64,000 nucleotides of DNA, from the NCBI RefSeq assembly GCF_022581195.2, contig NC_061465.1, positions 2,172,501 to 2,236,500 on the forward strand, given 5' to 3'. The DNA is from Helicoverpa zea (Eukaryota > Arthropoda > Insecta > Lepidoptera > Noctuidae). Of the stretch, positions 1 to 11,670 are shown piece after piece. Each line of letters begins with the position of its first letter. The stretch's first letter is position 1. The notes beneath the pieces were generated by a model. It saw only the letters and a program-made list of their open reading frames with translations, was not told the origin of the DNA and searched no databases. The position numbers and the translations under genes are program-made.

Positions 1-329
1 AGGCCAGTACTTTGTAAAAGTTATTTTATTAAAGTTATTTATATACAACATTTTATAGTCATCATTCAGAAATCTGATTGAAAATAACTAATTATGTCTT
101 AAAGGTCATTGGGCATATCTGACCCGCTTTGTAAAAAGTGGCGAACATGAATCAAAGTAGTTTTAAATCGTGGAGAATGGTATGACGTTTCTTTGAATAT
201 AAATATTTTATTAAAATTCCATGGAGACGAATGTCCAGGATCGTTTGAAAAATATAAAAGACAAGCAGTTTCAGAGGATTGTACAGGTTGCAATGCTAGT
301 TTTTATTGTTAAAGACTTTTCATAAAGAA

Positions 330-545
330 AGAACATGCCAATTCGGATGACCAGGTTCTGATGAGGATCTGGAAACCCTGAGAAATCGATGGCAACTCTT
401 GAATATTGTAGTCACGCATCGAGTCAAAACCAGACATGTGAGTGTATTTTTGAGGGTACTTGTAAACAGTGAAGGTTTGGAGCTGATTTGATTATGGAGA
501 CTACAGAGAGTCGAGGGAACTTCTGAACGGTATGTTGCAACTACC
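330..545 (-). repeat. Dispersed repeat, inverted partner of 735-925
   Basis: The minus strand reads AGTTCCCTCGACTCTCTG ... TCTCCATAATCAAATCAGCT ... TTCACTGTTT ... GATTTCTCAGGGTTTCC. This parallels 735-925 on the + strand over about 190 bases with many substitutions. Confidence 0.65.
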
Positions 546-734
546 ACGTGTTTGGGCTTATTTTATTCGTATTGGCGAAGACTTTCCACATAGATAGGTT
601 TAACTGCCATTGTGGCATCGATAGCAAAGATCAGATATAGTTATGGGAACTCCTTTACAATTTATAACGTAACCTAGTGTTGGAGCTTATTTTATTTTAG
701 GTGATGAGAATTCACTACTAATGGGATCTTTTAT

Positions 735-925
735 TTTTTTAAACATACATAGAGTTCTCTCGACTTTCTCACGTCTCCATCATCAGGTAAGCTCTAAACT
801 TTCACTGTTTGATAGTATCACCAGACATACATCTGAGAATCAAGTTTTAATCCTATGCATGCCTACAATTTCTGATAGTTGCCCTCGATTTCTCAGGATT
901 TCCATCATCAGATCCTGACCTGATG
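735..925 (+). repeat. Dispersed repeat, inverted partner of 330-545
   Basis: AGTTCTCTCGACTTTCTCAC ... CATCATCAGGTAAGCTC ... TTCACTGTTTGATAG ... CCCTCGATTTCTCAGG ... CATCAGATCCTGACC. The translation is also partly conserved with the partner copy, but no start, domain or splice signal supports a gene. Confidence 0.65.
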
Positions 926-1189
926 ACAATGGAAATAAACGGCGAGTATACTCTTTCACTACAAAGAAATGATATCTCAAATCCGTCAAACTTGGTCGTT
1001 TAAATTCCCCATTGAAATGAGGAAAATATTTGATGTTTACACCTGATTTTCTCTAGAATCCCATGGTTCACATAGATGCGACTAATGCCATAGTAAATCA
1101 GAGCCTTTATCATTATACTGTGCTATATTTCGTTCGTATCCGCCGTGGGTATGGTTTCCATACTAAGGTGCCCAATGACCTTTGAATGA

Positions 1190-2050
1190 TTTAAAATTTT
1201 TCACAGTTTAGAGGCAATTATATTTAAGAAGTGTTTGATATGAATTTCAACTTTAATATCTCTACGCGTTCATGTAAAAAAGGGTAGGTAGTAAGTTTAT
1301 AATTATTAAAAAAATATTTTATGTCGTGTAAGCAAAAATAATATTTTAATATTTTATGTAACTTCAAATTTATCATTTTCGCAATTTTTCCTTTATCTGT
1401 ACTATATAACGCTGCTTCGTGGCGAATTTCAAGATTCTGAGTTCACGGGAAGTACCTTGTAGGTTTTGATTCCCTAGCGTGTGACGGAAATTCGTCTAAG
1501 GTGTCGGCATAACTGCTGTATCTTTTGATCGCGTTAACTTAGAAGTTTGATTTTTTTACTGCCTAAAGGGACAATAGACTTAGGTATTTGGTATGAATTT
1601 CAATTTGATATCTTTATTCGTTCGTGAGAAATAAGGTAGTAAGTTTTATTTTATTAAAATATTTTTTTTATATTATATAACTAAAAAAATGAGATTTTCG
1701 CAATTTTTCCTATATTTGCATTATATGACAATGCTTCATGCCAAATTTCAAGACTCTGAGTTTACGGGAAGTATCCTGTAGGTTTTGATTCCTTTGCGAG
1801 TGTCGAGAATTTGTTGAAAATATCGACATAATTGGCTGTATCTTTTGATTGGCTTGGCTTAGAAGTTTGATATTTTCACAGCTTAAAGGGACAATAGACC
1901 TGAGTATTTCATGTGAATTTCAGCTTGATACGTCCACGCGTTCTTGAGATAAAGGGTCTTGACAGACAGACAGACAGACAGACAGACGGACAACAAAGTG
2001 ATCCTATAAGGGTTCCGTTTTTTCCTTTTGAGGTACGGAACCCTAAAAAT
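1190..2050 (+). repeat. GGTACGGAACCCTAAAA repeat, internally duplicated (copy 1)
   Basis: The 3' end is a (GACA)n run (1961-1987), then CCTATAAGGGTTCCG and GAGGTACGGAACCCTAAAAA. Upstream, a segment of about 320-350 bases is repeated: TGAATTTCA recurs at about 1240, 1592 and 1913, and GGAAGTA/GTAGGTTTTGATTCC at about 1450 and 1770. This gives two and a fraction tandem copies. Confidence 0.65.
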
Positions 2051-2458
2051 GACCAATAAACAAAAAACGTACCAATAAATGTATATGAGGCTGCAACTCA
2101 GAATGTGCAAAATCAAAATAAGGAAGCTTTCTCAGGGGTCGTGAATAGATCCTTAGATTTAGATTTAAATTATACGAAGAAGAAAAACTGAATATTACTT
2201 TTACTTTTTATTATACATTTCAACTGTTATTGCAATTGTATATTCATGAGCAAGAACTATGTCATGCATTCTGTTTGATCTGCCAATTTAAAATGTCGGT
2301 TGTCTATGACGTCATTGCGAAAGCATTTTATATCGCTTTTAATATACCATTTTATTTGCTCTAGTTCGCTTATAAAGTACGTCAAGTTTGTTTTGAAGTA
2401 GTCTAGTTGTGTGTGCTTAATTCTATATTTGTTTTGAAGTCATAATTATAATATGCTA

Positions 2459-2666
2459 CTAGCTATTCCCCGCGGTTCCTCTCGCGTCCTGATAGGACTT
2501 CATCCCGTGCCCAGAAGTAGCCTATGGTATTTTTCAGGCTTTGGACTATCGGTGTAACTTTCGTTCAATAATATATTTTCGAATTTAAATAAAATTTGTT
2601 CTTCGCGTAAAGCCGGAGAGATAGACAGACAGAGTTATTTTCGCAAAATTGTAATATTAGTAAGGA
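2459..2666 (-). mobile_element. Short Helitron-like element
   Basis: On the minus strand it begins TCCTTACTAATATTAC and ends GCTAG. It sits between A and T, matching Helitron insertion (A|TC...CTRR|T). It is 208 bp and non-coding. Confidence 0.55.
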
Positions 2667-2878
2667 TAGTATTTTTTTGACGTCATCGTTTGTTAAATTG
2701 AGGTTTTGTACATTAATGTTACTATAAATATTTTTGCAATATACAGTCAGTCTTATTTGAATTAAAGTCAAAAGTTGCGTCTGCGTAAACAGTAGGTATA
2801 CACTACAAAATATTCATTAAAAAAATTCTGCCGCTTGTTAACAATCTGTGGTAACATTTATGACGTATGATTACGTCA

Positions 2879-3082
2879 TCCTACTAATATTATAAACGCG
2901 AAAGTTTGTATGTATGGATGTATGGATGTTTGTTACTCTTTCACGCAAAAACTACTGAATGGATTTTAATGAAACTTTACAATAATATAGCTTATACATC
3001 AGAATAACACATAGGCTACAATTTGTAAACATATTGTTCGAAATACTAAACCTGCGCAGACGAAGTCGCGGGCACCAGCTAG
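2879..3082 (+). mobile_element. Short Helitron-like element
   Basis: It begins TCCTACTAATATTATAAACG and ends GCGGGCACCAGCTAG, flanked by A and T. The interior has TTTGTTACTCTTTCACGCAA and GACGAAGTCGCGGGC, the commonest form of this family in the window. Confidence 0.6.
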
Positions 3083-3260
3083 TTAACAATAATTAATTAA
3101 AATCATACAACATTTCGTACAAATTATTATACCTATTAACAATGGCCTATATTCAGTTCAAATGTTTTATATAAAATATGTGGTATTTAAAACATGTTGG
3201 TATTTCATTTATGTTTGATGGTCAGGCTAATTGTGGGTTGACAAAAACTGTTTTAATTAA

Positions 3261-3437
3261 TCTATATTATATAAAAATAAAACCCGCTTTCCGTTGTTAC
3301 GACATAACATGAAAACGGCTTGACCGATTTGGCTGAAAATTAGAGGGGAGGTAACTTAGACCCGGGAGAAGGTTTTAGGATAGTTTTTTGTCACCATCCG
3401 GCTACGGAACGCGAGTGAAACCGCGGGCGAAAGCTAG
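3261..3437 (+). mobile_element. Short Helitron-like element (variant)
   Basis: It begins TCTATATTATATAAAAATA and ends GCGGGCGAAAGCTAG with A and T flanks. The interior AAAACGGCTTGACCGATTTG differs from the 2879 copy, so it is a related subfamily. Confidence 0.55.
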
Positions 3438-3439
3438 TG

Positions 3440-4589
3440 TGAAATAAATATGTAACAATAATAGAGTTACAATCAAAGTTAAAATAATATGTTTTCTTTT
3501 GTTTCAGGTTTGTATTGGCAGTTGAACACAAATAATCGGTTTGCATGGGATTTCCAAAAGTGGTAAAAAGTAAATCTATTTGAATGAAGCTAATTTAAAC
3601 AAACTTCGATAAAGAAACAGATCTCGTGTCTTCTATTTTATAAAATACAATATTTTTCGTTGATCTGCTTCTTCTTCTTGACGAGTTTATGGCAATCAGA
3701 CTTATATTTTAGTGGCCCAGTATTTCGTATTGATGTCCCATAACTACTTCATTGAATTTTGGGTATCAAATTCCGCAGAATTCTGTGATTCTGAATTTGT
3801 GGGTTAGATAGAGCTTCGTACCAACAATCATGCATTTGTTTGCTTTGCAACTGGGTGCAGAATACAGCAAGCCTGGATTCTGCACGTCATCACTAGTCTA
3901 TGGATGTTGTGTTACTTGAGGTTGTACTCCAAAGAGATTTAAGTCTTATCTTGTTATCATTTAAGATGATTAATATATAGTCCGATTTGTAAAATAAATG
4001 AACATAATGATAAATAATAAATCTAGTAGCTGCAAATCTCTCAATGGTTGACGATTTGTTAACTAAACTCTTTGAATGGACAGGTATACCCAGTTGGTAT
4101 ATATAAGCTACAAAAACATTCAAATACAGCTTTATTCCATATTTAGTTGTCTTTGCGCATTAGTTGAACCAATTTATAGAATCAAGTTAGGTTTAGTTCG
4201 ATTTATATGAAGAGGAACTTTGTCCTTGAGCTATTATATGTCCATACATGAATGGTCAACACATACAAAGTGTGCTAGCTAAGGAACCAAAATCAGACTT
4301 CAACTCAAATCCACATTGCCTTCAATTCCTTCAAACCGTAATTTCCAAAGTAATCCATGCCGAAGGAACATCGTATTGTTCTAATAAAGACACGGAACGG
4401 AAAGTTAAACAATGGAGCACAAACAAAGTCTTACAATAAGGAGATTAAGTTCATAAACGAACTTGTATTAGTGCTAGCTGTTTCGCGCGGTGTCACCCGC
4501 ATACTGAGAGAACTGCTTCATGTAGTACTTAATAAACTATCTTGTTACATTAACTTGGTATTCCTTGTGCTACATAATAGTAATGGCGT
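3440..4589. other. No feature recognised
   Basis: AT-rich single-copy-looking DNA. The open frames here are short, overlapping and lack domains or splice support. Confidence 0.4.
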
Positions 4590-4790
4590 CGTTGCCAATT
4601 TTCGGCCACGGTGGCTGTTTTCATATAAAGAGATCAGCATAGGACGGCAATCCAACACAACCGGAGTGAGATCACAAGGACCAATATTTACGGGCCCTTC
4701 GATGCAGGGGCGTATCAATCACCAACCTCAAGTCAAGGACTGCTTTGTGAAAGTTTCTAAAATCCACAAACCGATTTCGTTTGCCACATT
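4590..4790 (-). repeat. Diverged relative of the second SINE family
   Basis: CTGCTTTGTGAAAGTTTCTA followed by AAATCC at 4740-4763, and the GGCTGTTTTCATATAAAGAG segment near 4612-4632, parallel the body of the element at 20626-20812 in the same orientation. The head is not recognisable. Confidence 0.4.
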
Positions 4791-4794
4791 TTTT

Positions 4795-5405
4795 TTATTC
4801 TAATCAGTTCAGTTAAACGTGAAAATTATCTAGGATTTCACCCAAAAAAATCTGCCACCTTGACATATAAACAGACTCACTTTTGCATTCATATTTTGCC
4901 TAAGTTGTTCGAATAGAAGCTAGCGTTTGGAGGTTATTTGTGCAATCTCTTTCACAGGTACCAGGCGAGCAGAATTCTAAAGGAAGCTTTAAGTGTAGTG
5001 AAAATGAGGTTTTCAGAAAGTAAATCTGTTCACGTATGTTCCCTGAGGGTTAAGCTGTCTTGCTAATCTAGTGAGGTTTTTGCTGTATGAAGTTTAGTCC
5101 ACTGTGGCTTTGAATTTACTCTGTATTAATTGCAGCGAATTATAAACTAATATAATATGAACTGTTAAGAAATAGTTTAAGGATACGATTTATAAATACC
5201 TACTCAGAAATACACATCTTTTTTATTCATATATGTGTTACCTCTTTTTATTTGTTGCTCTTATTATTTTGATGGTGTAAAAATATATAAATAGAGTTAT
5301 ATTTGAAAAAGAATACATTTAAAAAAATACCAAAGCGGGTAACACTGAAGGAAATTATGCTGAAAATATAACATGAAACTGACAAGCTTAAATAAAAGAT
5401 GAGAG
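4795..5405. other. No feature recognised
   Basis: AT-rich DNA with many stops in all frames. Confidence 0.4.
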
Positions 5406-5409
5406 TTAA

Positions 5410-5888
5410 TAAAAAATCGGTAAAAAAACTTTTAAGTTAAACGGTTTTATCTTATGTGCACTGAAAACTAGAAAATAAAAAAATAGTTACTTACCTGTCA
5501 ACCTACGTAGGTGGTCCCGGTCATATTAAACTAAAATAAAAACGTGGGGCCCATTAACTATTGCTGTAGTACTTTCTTCTAGAGGTATAATAGGTGTGGA
5601 TTGCATCGACTTACTATAATCGTAACTGGAGATTTTGACAATCAATAATCAGCCGTAGCGGCTTCACCAGCGAACGCCGAGCTCATGATCTACCAAAGTA
5701 TAAAGATATGCTTTGCCATAGGTAGGATTTCACAGGGGCCCCACGTTTTTATTTTAGTTTAATATGACCGGGACCACCTACGTAGGTTGACAGGTAAGTA
5801 ACTATTTTTTTATTTTCTAGTTTTCAGTGCACATAAGATAAAACCGTTTAACTTAAAAGTTTTTTTTCCGATTTTTTATTTTCTAGTT
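5410..5888. repeat. Inverted repeat shared with the Harbinger element at 60 kb
   Basis: About 145 bases at 5410-5553 and 5736-5888 are reverse complements, separated by about 180 bases. Both correspond to 60649-60792 in the 5' intron of the Harbinger element. The left arm extends further (to 5650) along the same reference segment. Shared landmarks are GACCGGGACCACCTACGTAG and GTTTTCAGTGCACATAAG. Confidence 0.7.
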
Positions 5889-6047
5889 TTTAGTATTTAA
5901 TGAAAATGCGTACCGAATATTCCTCATTCTATCTAATTCATTTAGTGTATCATTATTACACGGTCTCTTACCTGACAATTTATTACAATCTAATTCCTCA
6001 ATACATAGCCCTTCCAGATACTTTTTTTTTTAACAACCCCAAAAATC

Positions 6048-6182
6048 ATCACATGACCTCTCCTGCTGTGGGTCAGCAGCGGTGAGGGAGTGTCAGACTC
6101 TTGACTAGAAACCGTTTTGTTCCGTCGTAGGCCTTTTATGTACCAGGGCCGCGGTAACTCTTTCGAACAATCTCGCAGCCCA
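6048..6182 (+). repeat. Dispersed repeat family F (copy 1)
   Basis: Core landmarks: CAGCGGTGAGGGAGTGTCAG, CGTCGTAGGCCTTTTATGTA and GCGGTAACTCTTTCGAACAA. It directly precedes the 117-bp array. Confidence 0.7.
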
Positions 6183-6183
6183 G

Positions 6184-7175
6184 GCAGGCCTTGGCCCTGT
6201 TGGGCCCCGCTGGAGTTACTGACAGTTTTCTACTTGTGAAGCCCTTTCATTTGATACCCGTATTGGTGGGATTGATAAAAAATTGTTATCAGCCATTTGG
6301 TAGCGGCGGCCATCTTAGATTTCAATTTTGCATAGTAAATTGTATTCTACTTGTTGAGACCTTTCATTTGATACCCATGTTGATGGGATTGATAAATCTA
6401 CGTTATCCGCCATTTTATAGCGGCCGACATCTTGGATTTAATTTTTTATAGTATATTGTATTCTGTTTGTTGAGCCCTTTCATTTGATACCCATATTGAT
6501 GGGATTGATAAAACCTACGTTATCCGCCATCTTAGATTTCAATTTTGCATAGTAAATTGTATTCTACTTGTTGAGACCTTTCATTTGATACCCATGTTGA
6601 TGGGATTTATAAAACTTAAGTTATCCGCCATTTTGTAGAGGCCGCCATCTTGGATTTTAATTTTATATGGTACATTGTATTCTACTGGTTGAGAACTTTC
6701 ATTTGATACCCATATTGATGGGATTGATAAAACCTACGTTATCCGCCATTTTGTAGCGGCCGCCATCTTGGATTTCATTTTTTATATAGTACATTGTATT
6801 CTACTGGTTGAGAACTTTCATTTGATACCCATATTGATGGGATTGATAAAACCTACGTTATCCGCCATTTTGTAGCGGCCGCCATCTTGGATTTCAATTT
6901 TTTATAGTATATTGTATTCTGCTTGTTGAGCCCTTTCATTTGATACCCATATTGATGGGATTGATAAAATCTACGTTATCCGCCATTTTGTGCCGGCGGC
7001 CATATTGGATTTACAATGTTATTGATATTACTATATTGTATTGTCATCGGAATTAAAGGTGTATACAAAATTTCAGATTAATCGGTTGACAGGAAGAGGG
7101 TGAAATTTGAATTACTAAATTTGACCCAAGAATGAATAAATAAAACAAACGGGGTAAGCTAAATAAAACCGTTTA
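6184..7175 (+). mobile_element. Relative of the right end of the Harbinger element, with expanded internal array
   Basis: The start (GGCAGGCCTTGGCCCTGTTG) and the final 160 bases (ATTAAAGGTGTATACAAAAT through GAGCTAAATAAAACCGTTTA-like text) match 62486-62735. That copy has only one repeat unit in a shortened form; here seven units lie between the same borders. No terminal inverted repeat is present at the 3' side, so this is a fragment. Confidence 0.65.
6236..7014 (+). repeat. Tandem array of seven about 117-bp units
   Basis: The invariant core TTTCATTTGATACCC starts at 6245, 6362, 6478, 6579, 6697, 6816 and 6934, giving spacings of 117, 116, 101, 118, 119 and 118 bases. Each unit also carries GATGGGATTGATAAAACCTA, ATCCGCCATTTT and GCCGCCATCTTGGATTT. 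The 101-base interval lacks part of the GCCGCC segment. It does not encode a protein repeat. Confidence 0.9.
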
Positions 7176-7179
7176 AAAA

Positions 7180-8100
7180 TACTCGAATAATGGACTATTC
7201 CAAGAAGTTTTTATATAGCAAAAGGCAATAAATAACATTTTATTTATAACTGAGTATTGTTTATCACTCTCATGATAAATTGAAAATCGAAACACTCCAG
7301 CCTGAAAAATTCATTGCTGGGCAAAGGCCTCTGGGCTTGCTTCTGTTTGTGAGCGCAGTGTGGGATATTATTAGCTTCGGAAATTCTGCTGCCAATCTTC
7401 AAGCAAGGAATTACTATCCCACTTGGTGCTTTGTGATGATAATACCGCTACCACTCCAGGGTAGGGGCAGATGAGGATGGCAATTGGGGCAAGACGATGC
7501 ATGTTGGTGGTAAACCAAACCCTTGCACCACATAAAATACTCATATCAAAGTATAACTGAATATCTTAGCTCTCATCAAAACAAACCAGCTGCTATCGAC
7601 ACCAAAACAAAGAAATAAAAAACATCGCATAAAGCCACCAGAATACGTCATACCTACAATAAAAAAAAAACTCACAAATAATACCATATTTATATGAAAA
7701 AGGCGTCTGTAGCTAAAACTTTATTATTGTTCTTGAGTTTTTACAACCGCCGCTGTTCAGCTAAACTACCCGTGACGATAAGTACTGTAAATAACTGGTA
7801 ACATCAAGGGAAGTATTATTATGGAACATTTTGTTTTGGCATAGTTTGTCATCTTGGTAAAATTGCAGATAACCACATGCTTTTTTGGGTGTATGAAAAG
7901 GTTATAATGTCGCGTAGTTGATATCGGTACTCCTTGTTTATAAATCGTCTCATAATATTCTTTAATTGCACCAAAGTCTCTTTCGTTTATATCAGCGTAT
8001 TAGCAAAACCTATTATCAATATACATAAGTAAAGCATAAGAAAGCCTGTGTGCTAAATCACCGGAACTCTCGACTAAAAGTCGACCTTAGTTAGGTTATT
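7180..8100. other. No feature recognised
   Basis: Beyond the Harbinger-related end at about 7175 I see no terminal repeat and no coding sequence. Confidence 0.4.
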
Positions 8101-8103
8101 ATG

Positions 8104-8245
8104 CTGCGGGTTGTTCGAAAGAGATACCGCGGACCTGGTACACAAAAGGCCTATGACGGAACACGACGGTTTTTAGTCAGTAAGAGTCTGACACTCCCTC
8201 TCCGCTGCTAACCCACAGCGGGAGGGGTCATTTGATGATTTTTGA
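8104..8245 (-). repeat. Dispersed repeat family F (copy 2, reversed)
   Basis: In reverse it reads GACCCCTCCCGCTGTGGGTT, GAGTGTCAGACTCTTACTGA, CGTCATAGGCCTTTTGTG and TCTTTCGAACAACCCGC. Confidence 0.7.
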
Positions 8246-8611
8246 CGTCGTTAAAAAAAAAAAAGTTAGGTTATTATAAATGCGTAAACCCTGTTTGAGA
8301 TGAAATTCGGCACAGAAATAATAGTTCTACTCTTTATCCGGATGAAAGTAGCACCTAGTTCCGAGAAATAAGAGGCCTTCTTGAACGAAAGCATCAACGT
8401 GTGTTTCGTGAATCGAAACATATATTTATGTTAGCTGAAATTCTGTAGTTCATTCATGTTCAAATCTCCCGAGTAATCGTGTCAATATTTCGAGTTTTGA
8501 ACTGTGACGTCACAATACTGAAAACCGCGGAATTAACTGAAGGAAATATCGGGGGAAAACTGTCTTGGGAAAAGTAGTGACTATCACACATACCTAGCTA
8601 AAGTTAATAAC

Positions 8612-8700
8612 TTAAAGGTATGTTTTGATTTCTCGCAGTCGCTGCAAGTGCAGTCAACAGTTGCAGTCGGCAGCTAGCTCTAGCTCTTTACGCATGTAAA
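8612..8700 (+). repeat. Partial copy of the AAAGGTACGTTTTGA MITE
   Basis: It begins TTAAAGGTATGTTTTGA and continues with GCAGTC-rich text ending GCAGTCGGCAGCTAG, paralleling the element at 44983-45165. No opposite end was found. Confidence 0.45.
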
Positions 8701-8722
8701 GTTTTGCAATATCATCTGTGGT

Positions 8723-9007
8723 TAGGGTTCCGTCCGGGTTTCCCCGGATTTGTCCTCGTTTGGAGGCCGTCCGGGGGCCGTCCGGGCGGGGTTTCAAGAA
8801 GTGTCCGGGGAAAACCCGGACACTTTTCATATAAGGAAGCACCTCATTGAATTTAAGTGTATGTTAATAGTAAATGGATTACAAATTAGGTATTATTTTG
8901 TTTAAAAAAAAATCGTACTCGTTCGTCGAAAAAATGCGATTTACGCTAAATGTCCGGGTTTTTTTAATGCTTGTCCGGGTTTGGCGAAATTCGAGATGGC
9001 AGCCCTA
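8723..9007. mobile_element. hAT-like MITE, 285 bp, with perfect 8-bp target duplication
   Basis: TCTGTGGT occurs at 8715-8722 and again at 9008-9015, directly flanking the element. The ends are TAGGGTTCC and, inverted, TAGGGCTGCC, which fits the short imperfect terminal repeats of hAT elements together with the 8-bp duplication. The interior has several GTCCGGG motifs and a 9-bp hairpin (GTGTCCGGG, GAAAA loop, CCCGGACAC) near 8802-8824. It has no coding capacity. Confidence 0.7.
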
Positions 9008-9284
9008 TCTGTGGTACGTCTATGGTCCCAATCTAATAGTCACAGTACTCTATTCCAACTTCTTTTTTTAAGAAAAAATAAACCAAATGCCACAAAGACA
9101 TTCCGATTTCAAACCACGTTTAAAAAATGGACCAATCCAAACAAAATCTAAACTAACTACGTAGAAATCGCTGACAGTAAATTTTTCTCTCGATTTTTCA
9201 TTTAAAAATTCTGAGCAGATATTTGAACCGACTCATTTTGTTTTGCTGCAATGAATACGAAACGTTTTGCTGGCTTGAATCTTT

Positions 9285-9624
9285 AAAAAACCGGCCAAGT
9301 GCGAGTCGGACACAAAGGGTTCCGTACCATTACCTATTTAAAAAACCACATCTACCTGGATACCGATCGATCTCGAGCAAAAATTAGCAAAAAAATCACG
9401 TTTGTTGTATGGGAGCAACCCAAAATAATTATTTTATTCTGGTTTTCAGTGTTTGTTGCTATAGCGGCAACAGAAATACATCATCTGTGACTTGACGATT
9501 TCAACTCTCTAACTATCACGGTTCATGAGATACTGTCTGGTGACAGACCGACGGACGGACGGTAGGACAGAGGAGCGACAAGAATACTGTCCCGTTTTAC
9601 CCTTTGGGTACGGAACCCTAAAAA
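9285..9624 (+). repeat. GGTACGGAACCCTAAAA repeat (copy 2)
   Basis: It begins AAAAAACCGGCCAAGTGCGA then GTCGGAC, has GACAGACCGACGGACGGACG, and ends GGGTACGGAACCCTAAAAATG. It is a complete copy of a family common in moths, with no coding sequence. Confidence 0.7.
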
Positions 9625-9629
9625 TGAAG

Positions 9630-11660
9630 TACAAAAGGGTTAGGTACAATATAAAAAGCTATAACATCTTCAATCATTACACTACTTGGTTGCGTAGCAA
9701 CAGGTTTTCTACTTTTCCCAAACATTCATATTCGACTTTATTACTATTTCTATTTACTTCCTTATCTGTGAGCATATTTTTATGACTATTGGTTTCATGG
9801 TAAAATCCGTAAGGCCTCAGGAAATTTCAGTCACATAAATAACTATGAAAGCGTGATTTGGCTATTCTATTGACATATATTAAAATACTAGTGTCGTACT
9901 ATGAACTACTTACTTTTCTGTATGTTGTTCTCATGGTAATATTTGATGATAGCAACTTGAAAACTTTTTACTGGTGTGCCTTCTCGATTTTTTTGCAGGC
10001 AAAACCTGGAGAATTTTTCGTATGGTATATTTCACCAAAACCACTCACATACATCATCATTTCGCACAATTGTTCCACGCACACCAACACACCCCATTTT
10101 TATTACCACTCACACTAAAAAAGTCTTTCTAACAAATACGTGCACACACACATACAGTCACAAAAGATCGTTATAGGTATAACACGCACTCTTACTCACA
10201 CACTCTCAGTCGACGTGTTGATTGACCGTGCAATGATCAAAATGCAGAAGTTATTCAAGTCACGTCTATGCTAAGCTCCATAACGCCTGACGAATTTAGT
10301 GATATTACTTCTGTTCACGTGGGAAAAAATCGCGGGAATATGTTTGTTTTGTTTTTTTTTTTTTTTATAGCTTTCTGGTGGTTTAAGGACCGAGACGTGA
10401 GGCACTTGTTTTTTGTTTGGCAATGTTTATTTTGAAAGAGGTTTGTATTGCTACACTTTATTCAGGAATACGGTTTGTATAGCATCGATAATGCAGCATA
10501 TTTGACATACGGCCATTCCCAAAATTTTAACTATTGTCTTACTATTGACTTACTAGGAGTCAAAGTCAAAGTCAATTCATTTATTTCATTTAGGCCTTTA
10601 CAAGCACTTATGAACGTCAAAAATATAACTAAGTTAGAGTCTAGTTCCCCATTCCAAAAGTAGCTTCCTATGGAGTTGGATGACATGATTGAGTTTTTCT
10701 AAGGATCCAAAGGTGTTGAATGACATTAGCCACGTACGATGAATGTCAAATTCTTATCTCTTGTAAGTATAAGATAGATAGAATATGGGAACAGCCTTTA
10801 GACAAAACCCACTGACGTTGAAGACATAAATATTATTGATTTTCTTCGGCTAAGAGTAGTTCCTTAAAAAAAATAGTTTCTACTACACATTCCTTAGTCA
10901 ATACTATTTTCATAATCCTAGTATTCGTTTCCCAATACTAACAATAACAAAAATTGCGCATGACGCAGCAAGCAGACATTCAATCCAATTTTTCCAAAAA
11001 CCAGTCGAAAGATCTAGGAATAAAAGCGTTTTGATAAAGTAAACATTTCGGAACCGGATTAGTTTCGTTGGAGCGGTAATATGAATGTGGATTTTAGGAT
11101 TCCTGGTCCCCGAAAGGCCCTGATTCCTATCTCAGACTGTGACTAAAGGCAGTATTACAGTAAAAGTAGAATTTTATCTTTAAGTATGCCTTTGAGTCTC
11201 TCGAGAGTACTTAGAAGTTGGAACATGGTTATTCTAAAAGATTTTGCTCTGTAACTTAAATGTAAGATTCTATGTATTTAAGTAAAAGCTTGTAAGAACG
11301 TGTGGTTTCATCTATGTTGTATGTATTTCATGGTAACGAATACTTAAAAAAAAATTGTTAAGTTTTATGCTATAAAAACTAGGCGGAAATCATGAGATAG
11401 AACTGTTAAATGACCGCCAGATAAGGGCGATATAACATACAAAAAAAAATATAAACATCCGAATTGATAACACCTTCCTTTTTGGGAAGTCGGTTAAAAA
11501 TGAAATCATGAAAATCAGCCCATTAGGAACTCAGTATTTATAAACATAAAGACAATTTTATACCAGTGGTCATTACAGCTTTTTTGATTTTACTGAAATT
11601 TCCACAAACAAACTATTTAATTTTATTTGATAGTTTTACAAAATGATCTTATTATAGGGA
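9630..11660. other. Mostly featureless; one dispersed repeat
   Basis: Contains the repeat at 10557-10660 and a CA-rich stretch at about 10075-10205. At 11455-11505, AACATCCGAATTGATAACAC ... GGGAAGTCGGTTAAAAA resembles a common lepidopteran repeat end. Confidence 0.4.
10557..10660 (+). repeat. Dispersed repeat with GTCAAAGTCAAAGTCAA start (copy 1)
   Basis: GTCAAAGTCAAAGTCAATTC, TTATTTCATTTAGGCCTTTA, CAAGCACTTATGAACGTCAA, then TAGTTCCCCATTCC. A second copy is at 43563-43656. Confidence 0.65.
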
Positions 11661-11670
11661 AATATTAAAA

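Noticed and set aside
6236..7014. CRISPR array or classical satellite
   Set aside because: The genome is eukaryotic, units are 117 bp with no unique spacers, and the array belongs to a transposon end with only seven units.
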